Under the pieces are notes generated by a model. It saw only the letters and a program-made list of their open reading frames with translations. It searched no databases and was not told where the DNA came from. A stretch of DNA of 64,000 nt from the NCBI RefSeq assembly GCF_021917145.1, contig NC_061067.1, positions 7,343,690-7,407,689 on the forward strand, in the 5' to 3' direction. The position numbers and the translations under genes are program-made. The DNA is from Hypomesus transpacificus (taxonomy: Eukaryota; Chordata; Actinopteri; Osmeriformes; Osmeridae). Below are positions 17,716-29,280 of the stretch, one piece after another (position 1 is the stretch's first letter; each line of letters opens with the position of its first letter).

Positions 17716-20206
17716 ATGACAAAGCACTGGGGGGGACAGAGGCTGTTGGCACTAAACGCCCTCTCCTACCTGCGCTTTCCAAGCCTGGCTAATCACCACG
17801 ACCATCAACTTGACTCGACCGACAATGTGTACCAGTGGTCTTCTCAAAGTAACATAGCGAGGAGATCTCCAACCCAGCACTGGGAATACAGTCAAGGCCA
17901 GGAGCCAGTTCAAAAGTCTCTTTGGCACGAGAATCCTCTCCGACAGGAGAAGCCTGTCAAAGTCCGCTTCACAAAGGTCAGGGCGCCTATGGATAAAGTA
18001 ATGCCGCCCGATGACCACCGCCGGCCTGCGCGGCCCTATTTACCGACACAGCCTCAGCTCAAAGATGGACAGTTCAAGGAATCCGAAGCTACAGCCAGAG
18101 AGTCGTGGGACCGGGCGAAGAACGGAACTGTTGGCAGAAAAAAGAATTATCAACGCTACCCTAAACCACCGTACTCATATCTTGCAATGATTGCAATGGT
18201 CATCCAAAACTCCCCAGAAAAGAAATTGACGCTATCTGAGGTAACTTGGTTTTTATTTGGATGTATGTGTCAAAGTTAATTATATATTCGTTTTAGTTTT
18301 TTCTAACTCACTCGGTCATAAAATTAAGTTTAAAACTACAACGGCCAGTAGGCTATAGCAAAACTGGTAGTTAATTAAGACAAACTTGCAAATCAGCTAA
18401 AAACACAATTGATTGGATACTTTCTGAAATTAGTGCTAGAAAAAGTAAACGTTACTTAAACAAAAACATGTTTTAAACCAAATTTACAGGCATTATGGTT
18501 TATTAGCTATCCTATATGGTAGATTGCATCCTATTTGACACTGAACAGGACACTTTAGTGACTTCCATTGCTGCTTGGTTTGTTGTGATAAGGATAGCAT
18601 ACAGTGAAGCCAGATACTGATAACTATCAGCTGGAGCTTGATTTAAATAGATAGCTTGAAGATGGCTGCAGAGGTGTGCTGCTTTATATCAGTTCACAGC
18701 CCTGCTATTTCCAGTAAACCGATAAACAGTATTATTTTTGTAGTTTAGTTGTAAACGTGGACCTTCATTGTGTGTGAATCCCTTTGAATGACAGTGACAT
18801 GGACCATTGCTTGCATATTTTTGTGTTACAGTTTGTAACTAAATGATATGTTGCAGAAATATGGTTGTCATTTGTTTGTTAGTTGTCATTTTATTGTTGA
18901 CATGAATCTTAATGTGAATGATCTTCCTCCTCTCAGATCCTGAAGGAGATTGGAACTCTTTTTCCATTTTTCAAAGGGAATTACAAGGGCTGGCGGGACT
19001 CAGTTCGACACAACCTCTCCTCCTACGACTGCTTTGTGAAGGTATGTGTGTCTACCAGTGTGGACCTTTATTCTGTCAAATAAAGACAGCTCATAACAAG
19101 AACTCCTAGCTCTGATAGACAAGTAAGCAAAATTAAACCTACAATTCTGTCCCCCCTTTGACATTGAGTGAAATTATTTGGGTGAGTTCTACGAAACTTG
19201 GTTTATCCAGTTTGACTGGTCTGAGTAGAGTATTGGTCTAACCAGTGTCCCTGTTCTGTCTCCCCAGGTGCTGAAGGACCCAGGGAAGCCCCAGGGCAAG
19301 GGCAACTTCTGGGCCGTGGAGGTGAGCCGCGTGCCCGTGGAGCTGCTCAAGAGGCAGAACACGGCCGTGTCCCGCCAGGACGAGACAGTCTTCGCCCAGG
19401 ACCTGGCCCCTTACATCCTGCAGGGCCACCCCTACAAGCCTGACGAGGAACCCCACCCAGCAGTGGTCACCACCCTGCCCCCCCTCCCCACCAGGCACCC
19501 TTCCCTCCCCCTGGAGGACCCATACAGACCCAAGCTGGACTCTTCCTTCGCCATCGACTCACTGCTCCACAGCCTGAGGCCCACCAGTGCAAGCGGGGAG
19601 CCCAGTCGGCCAAGAGACCCGTGGGGGATGGAACCCCCTCGGCCCTCCCCTCCCTTGCATCCCAGCTACTTTTCATCCACCCGCAGCGCCTCCGCCAGCT
19701 CCGCCAGCCCGGCGTCCTCATCCTCTGACGAGGACTGGCGCGGGGCATTGCAGGGCGGGAAGCGCCCCCCCGAGGGAGAGACGGGCTCGGACGGCTACGA
19801 GGACTGCCGCGGCCCCCCGCACAAGGCCACCCGGCGAGGCTCCGCCGCTCCTTGGGAGCTCCCCACCTCGTACGCCAAGTACGCCCCGCCCAACGCCGTG
19901 GCTCCTCCCAGCATGCGTTTCCACGCGGGGCCGCTGATGCCGCTGGGGAGCCTGCCTCTCTACGGCTACGGAGGGGCACCTGTCGCACAAGGCCACTTTG
20001 TAGGCCACGCCTACTGGCCCATCCTGCCCAGTGGGCATGTCTCCCTCCAGGCCCCGCCTCTCATTATGGACCTGGACAGCATGTTGCAGTCGGTTCCGCC
20101 CAATAAGAGTGTGTTTGACTTGATGGGTCCTCAGGGCCCCCACCAGCCCCCGGATCAGTACGGTCTGCAGGGGGGCGGGCCACTAAGCCGCTACCCCCAG
20201 TACTGA
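17716..20206 (+). CDS. foxh1: forkhead box H1, Nodal/activin-Smad transcription factor
   Basis: DNA-binding partner of Smad2/3-Smad4 in Nodal signalling; acts in the nucleus (zebrafish schmalspur). Three coding exons: 17716-18240, 18937-19041 and 19268-20206, in phase, 522 aa. The start MTKHWGG matches other fish Foxh1 proteins as I recall them. The forkhead domain covers about residues 148-235, opening with [15 protein letters not shown] and including [18 protein letters not shown] in exon 2. An eh1-like motif FAIDSLL (about residue 303) fits the Groucho/TLE contact known for Foxh1. Near the C-terminus, [19 protein letters not shown] holds the Smad-interaction PPNK at residues 487-490. The forkhead domain is split by both introns. 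The gene is head to head with ppp1r16a, as in human. Confidence 0.97.
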
Positions 20207-21848
20207 CTATCATCCCTCTAATGTAAGGATACTACATGAACTCTATCTGAACATTACTGATGCCCACGGGCCAACAGAGTTTCAATCACAGCATACAGGA
20301 AGAAGGGCAAAAGACAACATGGTGTTTGTGGCTTTGTTAGTTGACCACTGTTCATGATTACATGGAAATCCTGACCATTTTACCTCAAATTAATTTGGAG
20401 CCATTACTTCCATAACCATTTAACAAAATCTACCACAATCTAAACCTTGTGGAACCGCTTGTGCTAACACTGGGACTTTGCACTACTGTTGTTTGCACTA
20501 TTTTAATGTCAATAGAAGAAGAACAAATTCTCTGAGAAATGTATTTGAAATGTTTCCTACCTCGACAACTGAATGTTGGATTTGTTTTTTAAGGGGAAGG
20601 GGGGGGGGGGTATTCGTTTTTTACTGTCTCGTTTTTTATGCATGTCTTTTGAAAAGCTTGTGTAGTATTCATGAAATAGTTTGTAAAACCGCACATGTGA
20701 AGTGGGAAAGTGTAGAAAGGCAACTGTGGTCTTTGCAGTAAATGTTTTTTAAGTCTCTCCTTTTTTGGAGCAGTCGAATATTGCAGATGCGCTTGAACTG
20801 TGCATTGGCACCCTGCAGCAGTAAATGAATGGTTCTCCAAAGAGACAGAAGTTGTTTATTTTCTTTTAAAAGTGTGTCTCTCTCTGTGTGTGTGTGTACC
20901 CAGTGTATCCTCCACCTTCAGTGAGGTTTTTAGTGTGTTTGTTCAGATGGCATTACTAAATTAAAACTGTAGAAGGCTGGTGTATCCTCATACAGTTCAG
21001 AGTGGATTACCCTCTTTACACTGTCCCACAATGTCACAAAGAAAGATGTCTACCGTCTAAATAGAGAAGACCCAACTCCACTGCATCAGCTAATGCAGGA
21101 GGAGAGCCGAATCAAAGACGGTCTCTTAAAGAGCACACCAGACTTAACGCAGGACTTGTGGTCCGTAAATGCAGACATTCTACCTTTTGATCCCCAGCCC
21201 AAACTAGCTGTGTGCAGACCAGAGGCCCCAGTCCCAGGAGCTCATTAACATCCATGAGTACGTCAGTCGTCTGCCTCCTGCCGGCAGCGCTGCAATGTTC
21301 ACTATCTCCCCATCAGCTGCTCCCAGATTCCTGCCCTCCGCCCACCCCACTCTTTCTTACCCCGATCACCCTCCCCCTCCTAAACTACAGCCCCCCATGC
21401 TGTGGCTTATCTCTCCCAGAATGCCCCTGTGACTCCAAGGAATTCATATTGGGGTTGGAGGGGGGGTGCTTGGATCATTGTGGATGTTGTAAAAAGCTGC
21501 AATTCCCTACGAATGATTGTGTAAAATCCGAGTTTGCCTGCAAGCATTTCTTGGCTTTTTCATGTAACCAAATGATGAGGGGATGGGTATGTTCACTTTG
21601 GCAGTGGAGAGCTTTTTTTAGTGACTTGGCAGATTTGTGTGCAGTCATAGGATGTTGTGTGGTGCCTTGGCCACTGGGTGGCACTGCAAAATATTCCAAA
21701 ACTTATGGATAGGCAATGTTGTCATGTTTATGAATGTAGTAATGATAGGAACACTTCCTTCTGTGTGTCTGACTTCATGGGTCCATGTTCTACTTTCAAA
21801 GTGAGCTTTGCAATGTGAACAATCACAAACGCTCCTATGGATGAAAAC

Positions 21849-21854
21849 AATAAA
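21849..21854 (+). terminator. foxh1: poly(A) signal, foxh1
   Basis: AATAAA in an AT-rich context 1.64 kb beyond the foxh1 stop. No earlier plus-strand AATAAA was seen after the stop. Confidence 0.6.
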
Positions 21855-21859
21855 AATGC

Positions 21860-21882
21860 TTTATTTTAGAAATATTTTTATT
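21860..21882 (-). terminator. oplah: two poly(A) signals, oplah
   Basis: Minus-strand AATAAA at 21860-21865 and again at 21877-21882, about 0.65 kb past the oplah stop. They begin only six bases from the opposing foxh1 signal. Confidence 0.55.
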
Positions 21883-22515
21883 TTCCTCTGGTATAACAAA
21901 CTACAGATTTGCGGAAAAGTAATATCGAACTATAATTGTAAAGATATGAGTTTCATTTCACTGGAAAAATGATTCAAATCTTCAGATTCAGCACCATTTC
22001 TAATGAGACTAAAATGTGTGTTCACATTCAATGTTGTCCAAAAGTACTTCTCAGAGTACTTGGATCAATTTTTTCACTGGAATAAAAACCGTTTAGAAAA
22101 GTTGTGAGGACCAGACGAGAGAGTCTAGGTGAGAAGAGGGTGTCACTTTGCTTGAAGGTCTGATAGATCTGTGCTAGATGGAATGACCAGGGTTTCTAAA
22201 TGTTTGCACCCAGCTGTAGCATTGAATGCAGCTAGGGATCCTCACAAAAGAGGACTTGAGCAGCTTCAGTTATAAACCATAGACAAAAATATTTTACAAA
22301 CTAGTAAAACACTAAAGACTTTATAACTTGTTAGAACAACGGAGTACTAATGGACTGGTACGACTGAACTGGAGCTGGTGCAGGAACCCTTTTCAATCTT
22401 TCACTCAATCTTTGTCCCATCCCTTTCTCTACTCACAGTAATGTCTTCTGTTTTCTCTGACCCCTGGTTCCTCCCCTCTCCTGGCTTTCCCTCTCTCTCT
22501 CTCTCCATCCCTCTC

Positions 22516-25500
22516 TCACACACTCTCCTGAGATCTGCGGTACTCAAACACGCTGCCTCTCTCTGGGAAGGTCTCGCTTGTGCGCTGGCGCTTGGCCTGG
22601 GGCGTCCCGTAGCCGGCCTCCTCCTCACTGCCGTAGCCCCCTCCCCCGGGCGTGTACAGGCAGAACATATCCTGAGAGAGAGAGAGGGGTTGGTGAGCTG
22701 TGTATTTCAATGAAAGACGCCCCAATATTTTGGTGTTTGGTGCCTCGTGTAGCAACGGCTCATGGTTAGTGAGAGGACCGATTCTTACATGAAGCTCATA
22801 CAAACCACACGCATCCAAGACGCATGGTGAACCCACACAAACAAAGCCGATACGTACATAGACTATACACACGACACGCTTGCTCACCCCTGGCTCCAGA
22901 GTCACGGTGGTCTTGGCCCCCAGGTTGAGAATCCTCCCATCGGCTCTGTGGAGCTGGTTCAGCCCTGATGCTCCACACCCCCCCCCTGAAGAGGAGAGAG
23001 ACAGGGCGGTGAGGACATGCTATATCAAGTGAGAGCATCTGAGACAGTTTCTCTCAGCCTGGTGTACCAAGGTTTTATAGAAAAGGTCAAAGGTCATAAA
23101 GGAGAAGTTACCTTTGAGGCCGTAGGGTCGTGTGGAGCGTCTCTCCGTCAGCACAGACAGAACCACCTTGTCTCTGAACAGGAGTTTGCGGACAACCCCG
23201 TCTCCACCGCAGTACTCCCCGGCGCCCCCAGAACATGGCCGTAGGGAGAACTGCTCCAGAATCACAGGGTACCTGAGCCGTAGGGGAACACAGGGCAGAA
23301 CCAGCGGGAGGCAGATCTGCTTTTTAGTTACGTTTTACATTTGATTAAAGGGGAATACATAATCTGAGGAGAAATGTGCAAGGGTATTGGAATGTGGTAT
23401 TGGGATGTAAATGATCACACGCGTCACACAAGGAAATATGTTTTTTTTCTATCAGTGTGAAAAGCACAGATATCAATGAGAGAACAGGTGTTGATTTTCG
23501 TTGGCCCACCTCTTCTCCAGAATCTCCGGGTCAGTGATGCGTGTGTTGGTCATGTGACTGTGGACACCACTCCGCCCGTTCCACCCCGGACCCGCGCCGG
23601 CTCCCCCGGCAACGGTCTCATAGTAACCGCTCTTCTCGCTGCCGAACGACACGTTGTTCATACAGCCCTGATAGAGGGAGGAAGAACAAAGAGAAAACAC
23701 AAGGGGATCGACACGCGTTCCAATGTTAAAAGAAAACAGCAGAGGATGAACTGGCTTTCTGTTCTCTCCGACCTGTGAGGCCGCACAGACTTCAAACGCG
23801 CGGAAGATGACGTCCACCACCCTCTGGGACGTCAGCACATTCCCGCCCACCACAGCTGCATTCTGGGAAGGCTGCAGGATGGAGCCTGGGGGGATGATGA
23901 CCTTGATAGGCGTGAGACAACCCTGAAAAACAAAACGCGTGTTTAAACATTTCACCAGTGTCTTTGTGTGTGGGATAGCTCTCAGAGCACTGTACTGCAG
24001 AGAACAGCATTGTATGGCACCATAAAATACATTGCTGTGGACTAATATTTCTTATATAAAAAAACATGAACCCTGTATGGAAAATGTCACATTGTAATAG
24101 CCAACAATGACAACCAGAGGTCAGTAAATCCCACATATCTTCTGAACCATGGTCTATTCTGTATCCAGCGTGTCTGCCGTCTCACCTGGTTGAGGGGGAT
24201 ATCCTGGCCCACCATGCAGCGCAAGCAGTAGATGAGGGCTGAGAAGGTGATGGCCCGGGGAGCGTTACAGTTGCCCCACACCTCTGTGCCAGTCCCAGTG
24301 AAGTCAAACACAGCACTGCCCTGAAACCCAGCATGGATGGAGAGAGAGACACTCGATCATTTGCATTTCATTCGTTGTCATATACATTTACTGATGATGC
24401 TTGAAACCAAAAATGTAAGGTTATGACAGTCAACCATGTGAGGGTACACCGTCTCCACCTACCTCGTCCTTGTTGATCTGGACCCGCAGTCTGATTGGTG
24501 TTCCGTCGTCCATGAAATCCTCCGCTTCCACATCTAGGGAGCCGGTCTGCTGCAGCCGGCGACGAGCAAAATCTTTCAGCATGTCCCTGACTGCCAGTTC
24601 TGCGTTGCTCTGAAAGCCGCACATTCCCCCACACGCACACACACGCATTTAATTCAAGTGCACTGTCCAACTCTTGATGAAATGTGACATGGTCAAAGAA
24701 AACACAACCGCCTCTCACTGAGTTACATAAGCTACAATACCCCTCACGACTAACCCCCCCCAACCCCACCCTCCACACACACACACACACACACCGGAGT
24801 CGAGTCTCTCTCCTCACCTGGATGTAGCCCATGTAAGCCTGCACCACGGTCAGTCCGTAGTTGTCAATCAACTCCCCCACCAGCTGACTGCCCCTCTGAT
24901 TGGCCGCCACCTGAGCCCGCAGGTCCGACAAGTTGTCATGGAGATTGCGTGTCCCCGAGCAGTCTGGGTACTGAGCCGGAGCCATGAGGGCCTCAGTTAC
25001 AGCTGTCGGGGGGAGGGAGGGAGAGACAGGCCATTCTGTATGAGTGAGCTTCTATGGACATTTCTCCCTTCAATTCCAGAACTGTGTATTGCAGGGTATT
25101 TTAAACCAGTCTCCAAAGCTTGGTTACACCTCTTAGGTCCAACCATGTTATTCACTGTGAAAGTAAACCCCCCAAATCAACCCATAGAATCCCAATCCCT
25201 GTTCACAGGATACGACACAACGAAGTGGCCAAATGCACCCACTTCCCTTCCTCTCTTCCCTCCTTCATGATCGTGTCCTCACCCTCCTCTTGGAAGACTC
25301 CCCCGGTGACCAGTTTGAAGGAGGTGAAGACGGCCCCCTCCTGCTGCAGGGTGGTGGAGTGTGGGGGCATGGAGCCTGGAGTGATGCCCCCGATGTCAGC
25401 ATGGTGCCCCCTGCTGGCCACGAAGAACACCGGCCCACTCACACCTCTCCTAAACACCTGGCGTGATGCAGGTATGGAGGGGTGGAGCGATGGAGGGGCG

Positions 25501-28431
25501 GAAAAGAAAGGGGTGAGACAAATGAGGAAGCAAAGAGACCGGCAGAAAGTTATATAAAAAAGATATATATATCTATAGAGAGAGAGAGGACGGAATCAAA
25601 AGTAGATCAAAGAAAGAAAGTGAAAGAGGTAAAAAAAGAAAAGAAAAGACATGACAGAAATATGGAGGACACGAACAGGCAAAAGGAGGCAAAGCCCTGA
25701 TGGGGCGCAGCGCGGACGGGCGCGAGGCGAGGGTTGCACGGCGTGAGGGCTGACTCACGGGGGTGATGACGGTCAGATCCGGCAGGTGGCTCCCCCCGGC
25801 ACACGGGTGGTTGCTGAGGATCACGTCCCCCTCCCGCAGAGTCCCCCCCAGAGACTTGATCTGGAGGACAGACGGAGACAAGCAAAGGAATGTGAAGAGA
25901 AAGTGTGATCATGAAGGGAGCGATCGGAACTTCCAGACTAACACGCGCACGGTACTCACGGTGCACCCACCTGGTACTGCACGGTCTCCTGCATGGCCCC
26001 TAAATGGACGGGGATGTGGGGTGCGTTGGATACGAGTCCCCCGTCTGGGCCAAAGACGGCGCAGGAGAAATCGAGGCGCTCCTTGATGTTGGTGGAGATG
26101 GAGGTGCGCTGAAGCACTCGACCCATCTGCTCTGTGGGAGGGAGAGGGAACCGAGCGTCTCAGTACAGATAGGAACTCCCAGCATGAGACATTGTCCCCT
26201 GTCTCTGTTCTGTCCGCAGGTTTCAGTTATGAATCCTGAGGCTTTTTCTGCCCTTCCCTGCCTTCCCTCCCCGCCTCGTTCTATTCCTTTGCTCTCCTCC
26301 TTTTCACATCGCAGCATCTAGCTTAGGGCTTAATACGAACCTAACTTAGGGCTACCGTACTTTCCCTCCCAGACTCTTCTCATCCCTTCATCCTGATCTT
26401 CCTCTCCACCCCATTCCCTCCCCTTCTCTTTCCTACTTCCTATCCAACTCTCCACTTCCCTCTCTTCCCCTCGTCTTCTCCCTCCAGCTGACCTGCGATG
26501 CTCATGAAGCGGTGGGAGAAGATGGAGAGCTGCACGGTGTTGAGCTCTGTGCCCAGGGCGCAGTGGGGGTCGGAGCCCACCGTGATGCGCACGTCCCCCC
26601 CTGCCGTCAGCTGAGCCACGCAGCTGGGCTCCACCAGGATGGTGCTGCAAGGGGAGGCAAAACCAACGGACTCCTTCAATATAACCTCAAGTTTGAAAGT
26701 CAATAAAAAACATTTGTGCTCCTGGATTTTTGTTTTATGTTCAACTTATGTATAAGGAACCCCTTATACTTACTAGAAAAGTAACAGAAGAGATCATTGG
26801 TGGTGACAAAATGTATGCAATGTAATGAAATATCTTGATAGCAAAACATTAACTTTGTTTTGTCTTGATTTGTTTTGAGTAGTGTGAATTATTCAGCCAC
26901 TTAAATACACACAAGTCATAGGTCAATGTTTGCAATGTAAATATTTCCCAATGAACTCAAGTGTAGCCTTTTACTAATGATAGAGGTTACCATGGAGACA
27001 CCTACCTGTTCTTGTCGATGATGATGGCTGGTCCCTGGATGCTGCAGTCGCATGGCAACTCCTCCCACAGGTAGACGCTGGTGTCCAGGTAACCGTCCTC
27101 AAAGTAACACTTGGTCACCTTGGCAGCGGAGTAAAAAACACACTTGAGGGATAGTTTTCTACCCGCTGGCCGCCGGACCAGACATGACGTTAATATGTCA
27201 GAAAAGTGACACAATATCGGGGATGAATAGTCTATATTTACTGTGCTTGGCACCCTTGAGTGTGTAACTGACCCAAGTTATGGTAGGCCATTTATCAACT
27301 CACAAACCAATTCATTTGTCTGTATTTTCTGTGAAACATTCGAAAACTACAAATGTTCTCTCAGTCCTAAAAAATAGGGAAAGAAACTGGCAAAGGGGGT
27401 GAAGTGGGTTTTATCTGTGTGCCGTGTCGTACCGTGGTGGGCTTGGTGTGGCCGTGTGCAGACTTGGCCGTGGTCATGGATCTAATGCCTGACTTCCCAG
27501 AACCCCTCACTCTGATGTCATCCACCATTATGGGCCGCTCTGGGATGGTGAAGCCAAACTCCTTCAAGTAGCTGAAGAGGAGGGAGGCAGAGAGAGAGAG
27601 ACAGAGAGAGAGAGGCACAGGAGTTCTTTTACACACTTTTACAGTCATTAGACCTTATTTGGATGCAGAGAAATGTATAAATAGAGTAAAAAATTGTTTT
27701 ACTTCGGAGCACCACAGAGACAGTCAGCTCTGTCATAACGTACAGACCGATCAACAGCTACCTGGTCCTGCCTATACTCACCGTTTAGTGAAAGCACTGC
27801 GGAAGTCACCAGAGCGACAGGACTTGGAGTTGCTAGGGTAACCGGTGGCCGTCACCATGAGAGCGCAGTCAGTTCCTTCGTAGCGCAGGTGGAGGAACAC
27901 CTCAGTGCTGATCTGCGATCTGAAAGAGACGTAAAGATGAGAGATGAGAGTGTGAGAGAGACATATATGTATATGTGTAAGAGTGTACTGCAGAGTGAGT
28001 GTGCGTCTATAAGAGTGTACTGCAGTGTGTGTGTGTATAGGAGTGTACTGCAGAGTGTGTGTGTATAGGAGTGTACTGCAGTGTGTGTGTATAGGAGTGT
28101 ACTGCAGTGTGTGTGTATAGGAGTGTACTGCAGAGTGTGTGTGTATAGGAGTGTACTGCAGAGTGTGTGTGTATAGGAGTGTACTGCAGAGTGTGTGTGT
28201 ATAGGAGTGTAGTGTACTGCAGAGTGTGTGTGTGTGTCTGACCCGCTGAAGCCCCGGTCCTGCAGGGTGTGCCGGCAGCGTTGGGAGAGCTGCTCCACCC
28301 GGCGGTCCAGGTCGGAGAAGGAGCGCTGCTCGTACTGGAGGGAGCACGGCTCCTGCACCTCCTCCACCATGTCAGCCAGGGCCAAGCCGTAGGCCGACAA
28401 CACACCGCTGTACCTGCATGTGCACACACAA

Positions 28432-28464
<33 letters not shown>

Positions 28465-29238
28465 TAAACACACATTCTGGTGGTTATATGGAGAATAGAA
28501 CACACTGACACAGCGTCAACAGTACAGTACAGTCCTAACTGTCAGGTGACAGTTTGTCTGACTGTCCTTCTCTGCGGTCCTTTCATTTGTCTTTGACAAT
28601 GTCACTTTGTAACATTGTTGACTGCGGAAGCAGTGCACTCACTGAGGGGAAATTAGATCCGTTTGAATCCAGACCACCATAACAAAATAACCTCAGTGTT
28701 TGGCTTTAAAAAGACTCAGAATTGCAGATCATGAAAAAATGGTCTCCCCTGCTCTCTTTCCCAGACTTCTTAACAGTCATGTACTGAACAGACACATGAC
28801 ACAAAGACAGCAGTTCATAGACATACACAGCATTAAAAAAAAACATAATAAATTACCAAATGTCGTTAAGGCAACGGAACATTCTGGACACCTGCCTCGG
28901 ATGCCATAAGTCACTAAACAAGAACAGAACAGCCCACTGCCAAGCGCCCTGAGAGTCACATATCACAGGAGGCTCTGTGGTAACAACTGTGCCCGACACG
29001 CATGCCACCCTCTCAAGCATGTCAACGTCTTTCTGCAGGAACACCTGTGGTTCACATGTACAGTATGCACGGCAAACACACGTGTCCTCTCACGCACGCC
29101 CACGTGGGTTACAGAGCTCACTTGTGTATGAAGACGCTCTTCATCCCTAAGGCCCGCGCGATGGCGCAGGCATGCTGGCCGCCCGCTCCACCGAAACAAG
29201 CCAACACATGTTGGGACGTATCGTGCCCCTTGGCCTGC

Positions 29239-29280
<42 letters not shown>

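Larger units (their letters stand above)
20207..22515. other. foxh1 3' UTR meeting oplah 3' UTR
   Basis: No coding sequence. The foxh1 3' UTR would run about 1.64 kb to AATAAA at 21849-21854 (+). The oplah 3' UTR would run about 0.65 kb to AATAAA at 21860-21865 or 21877-21882 (-). A G-run of ten lies near 20601. Confidence 0.6.

Noticed and set aside
19467-19988. Long minus-strand frame opposite foxh1 exon 3
   Set aside because: Its Arg/Gly/Trp-rich composition is the shadow of the GC-rich foxh1 coding strand.
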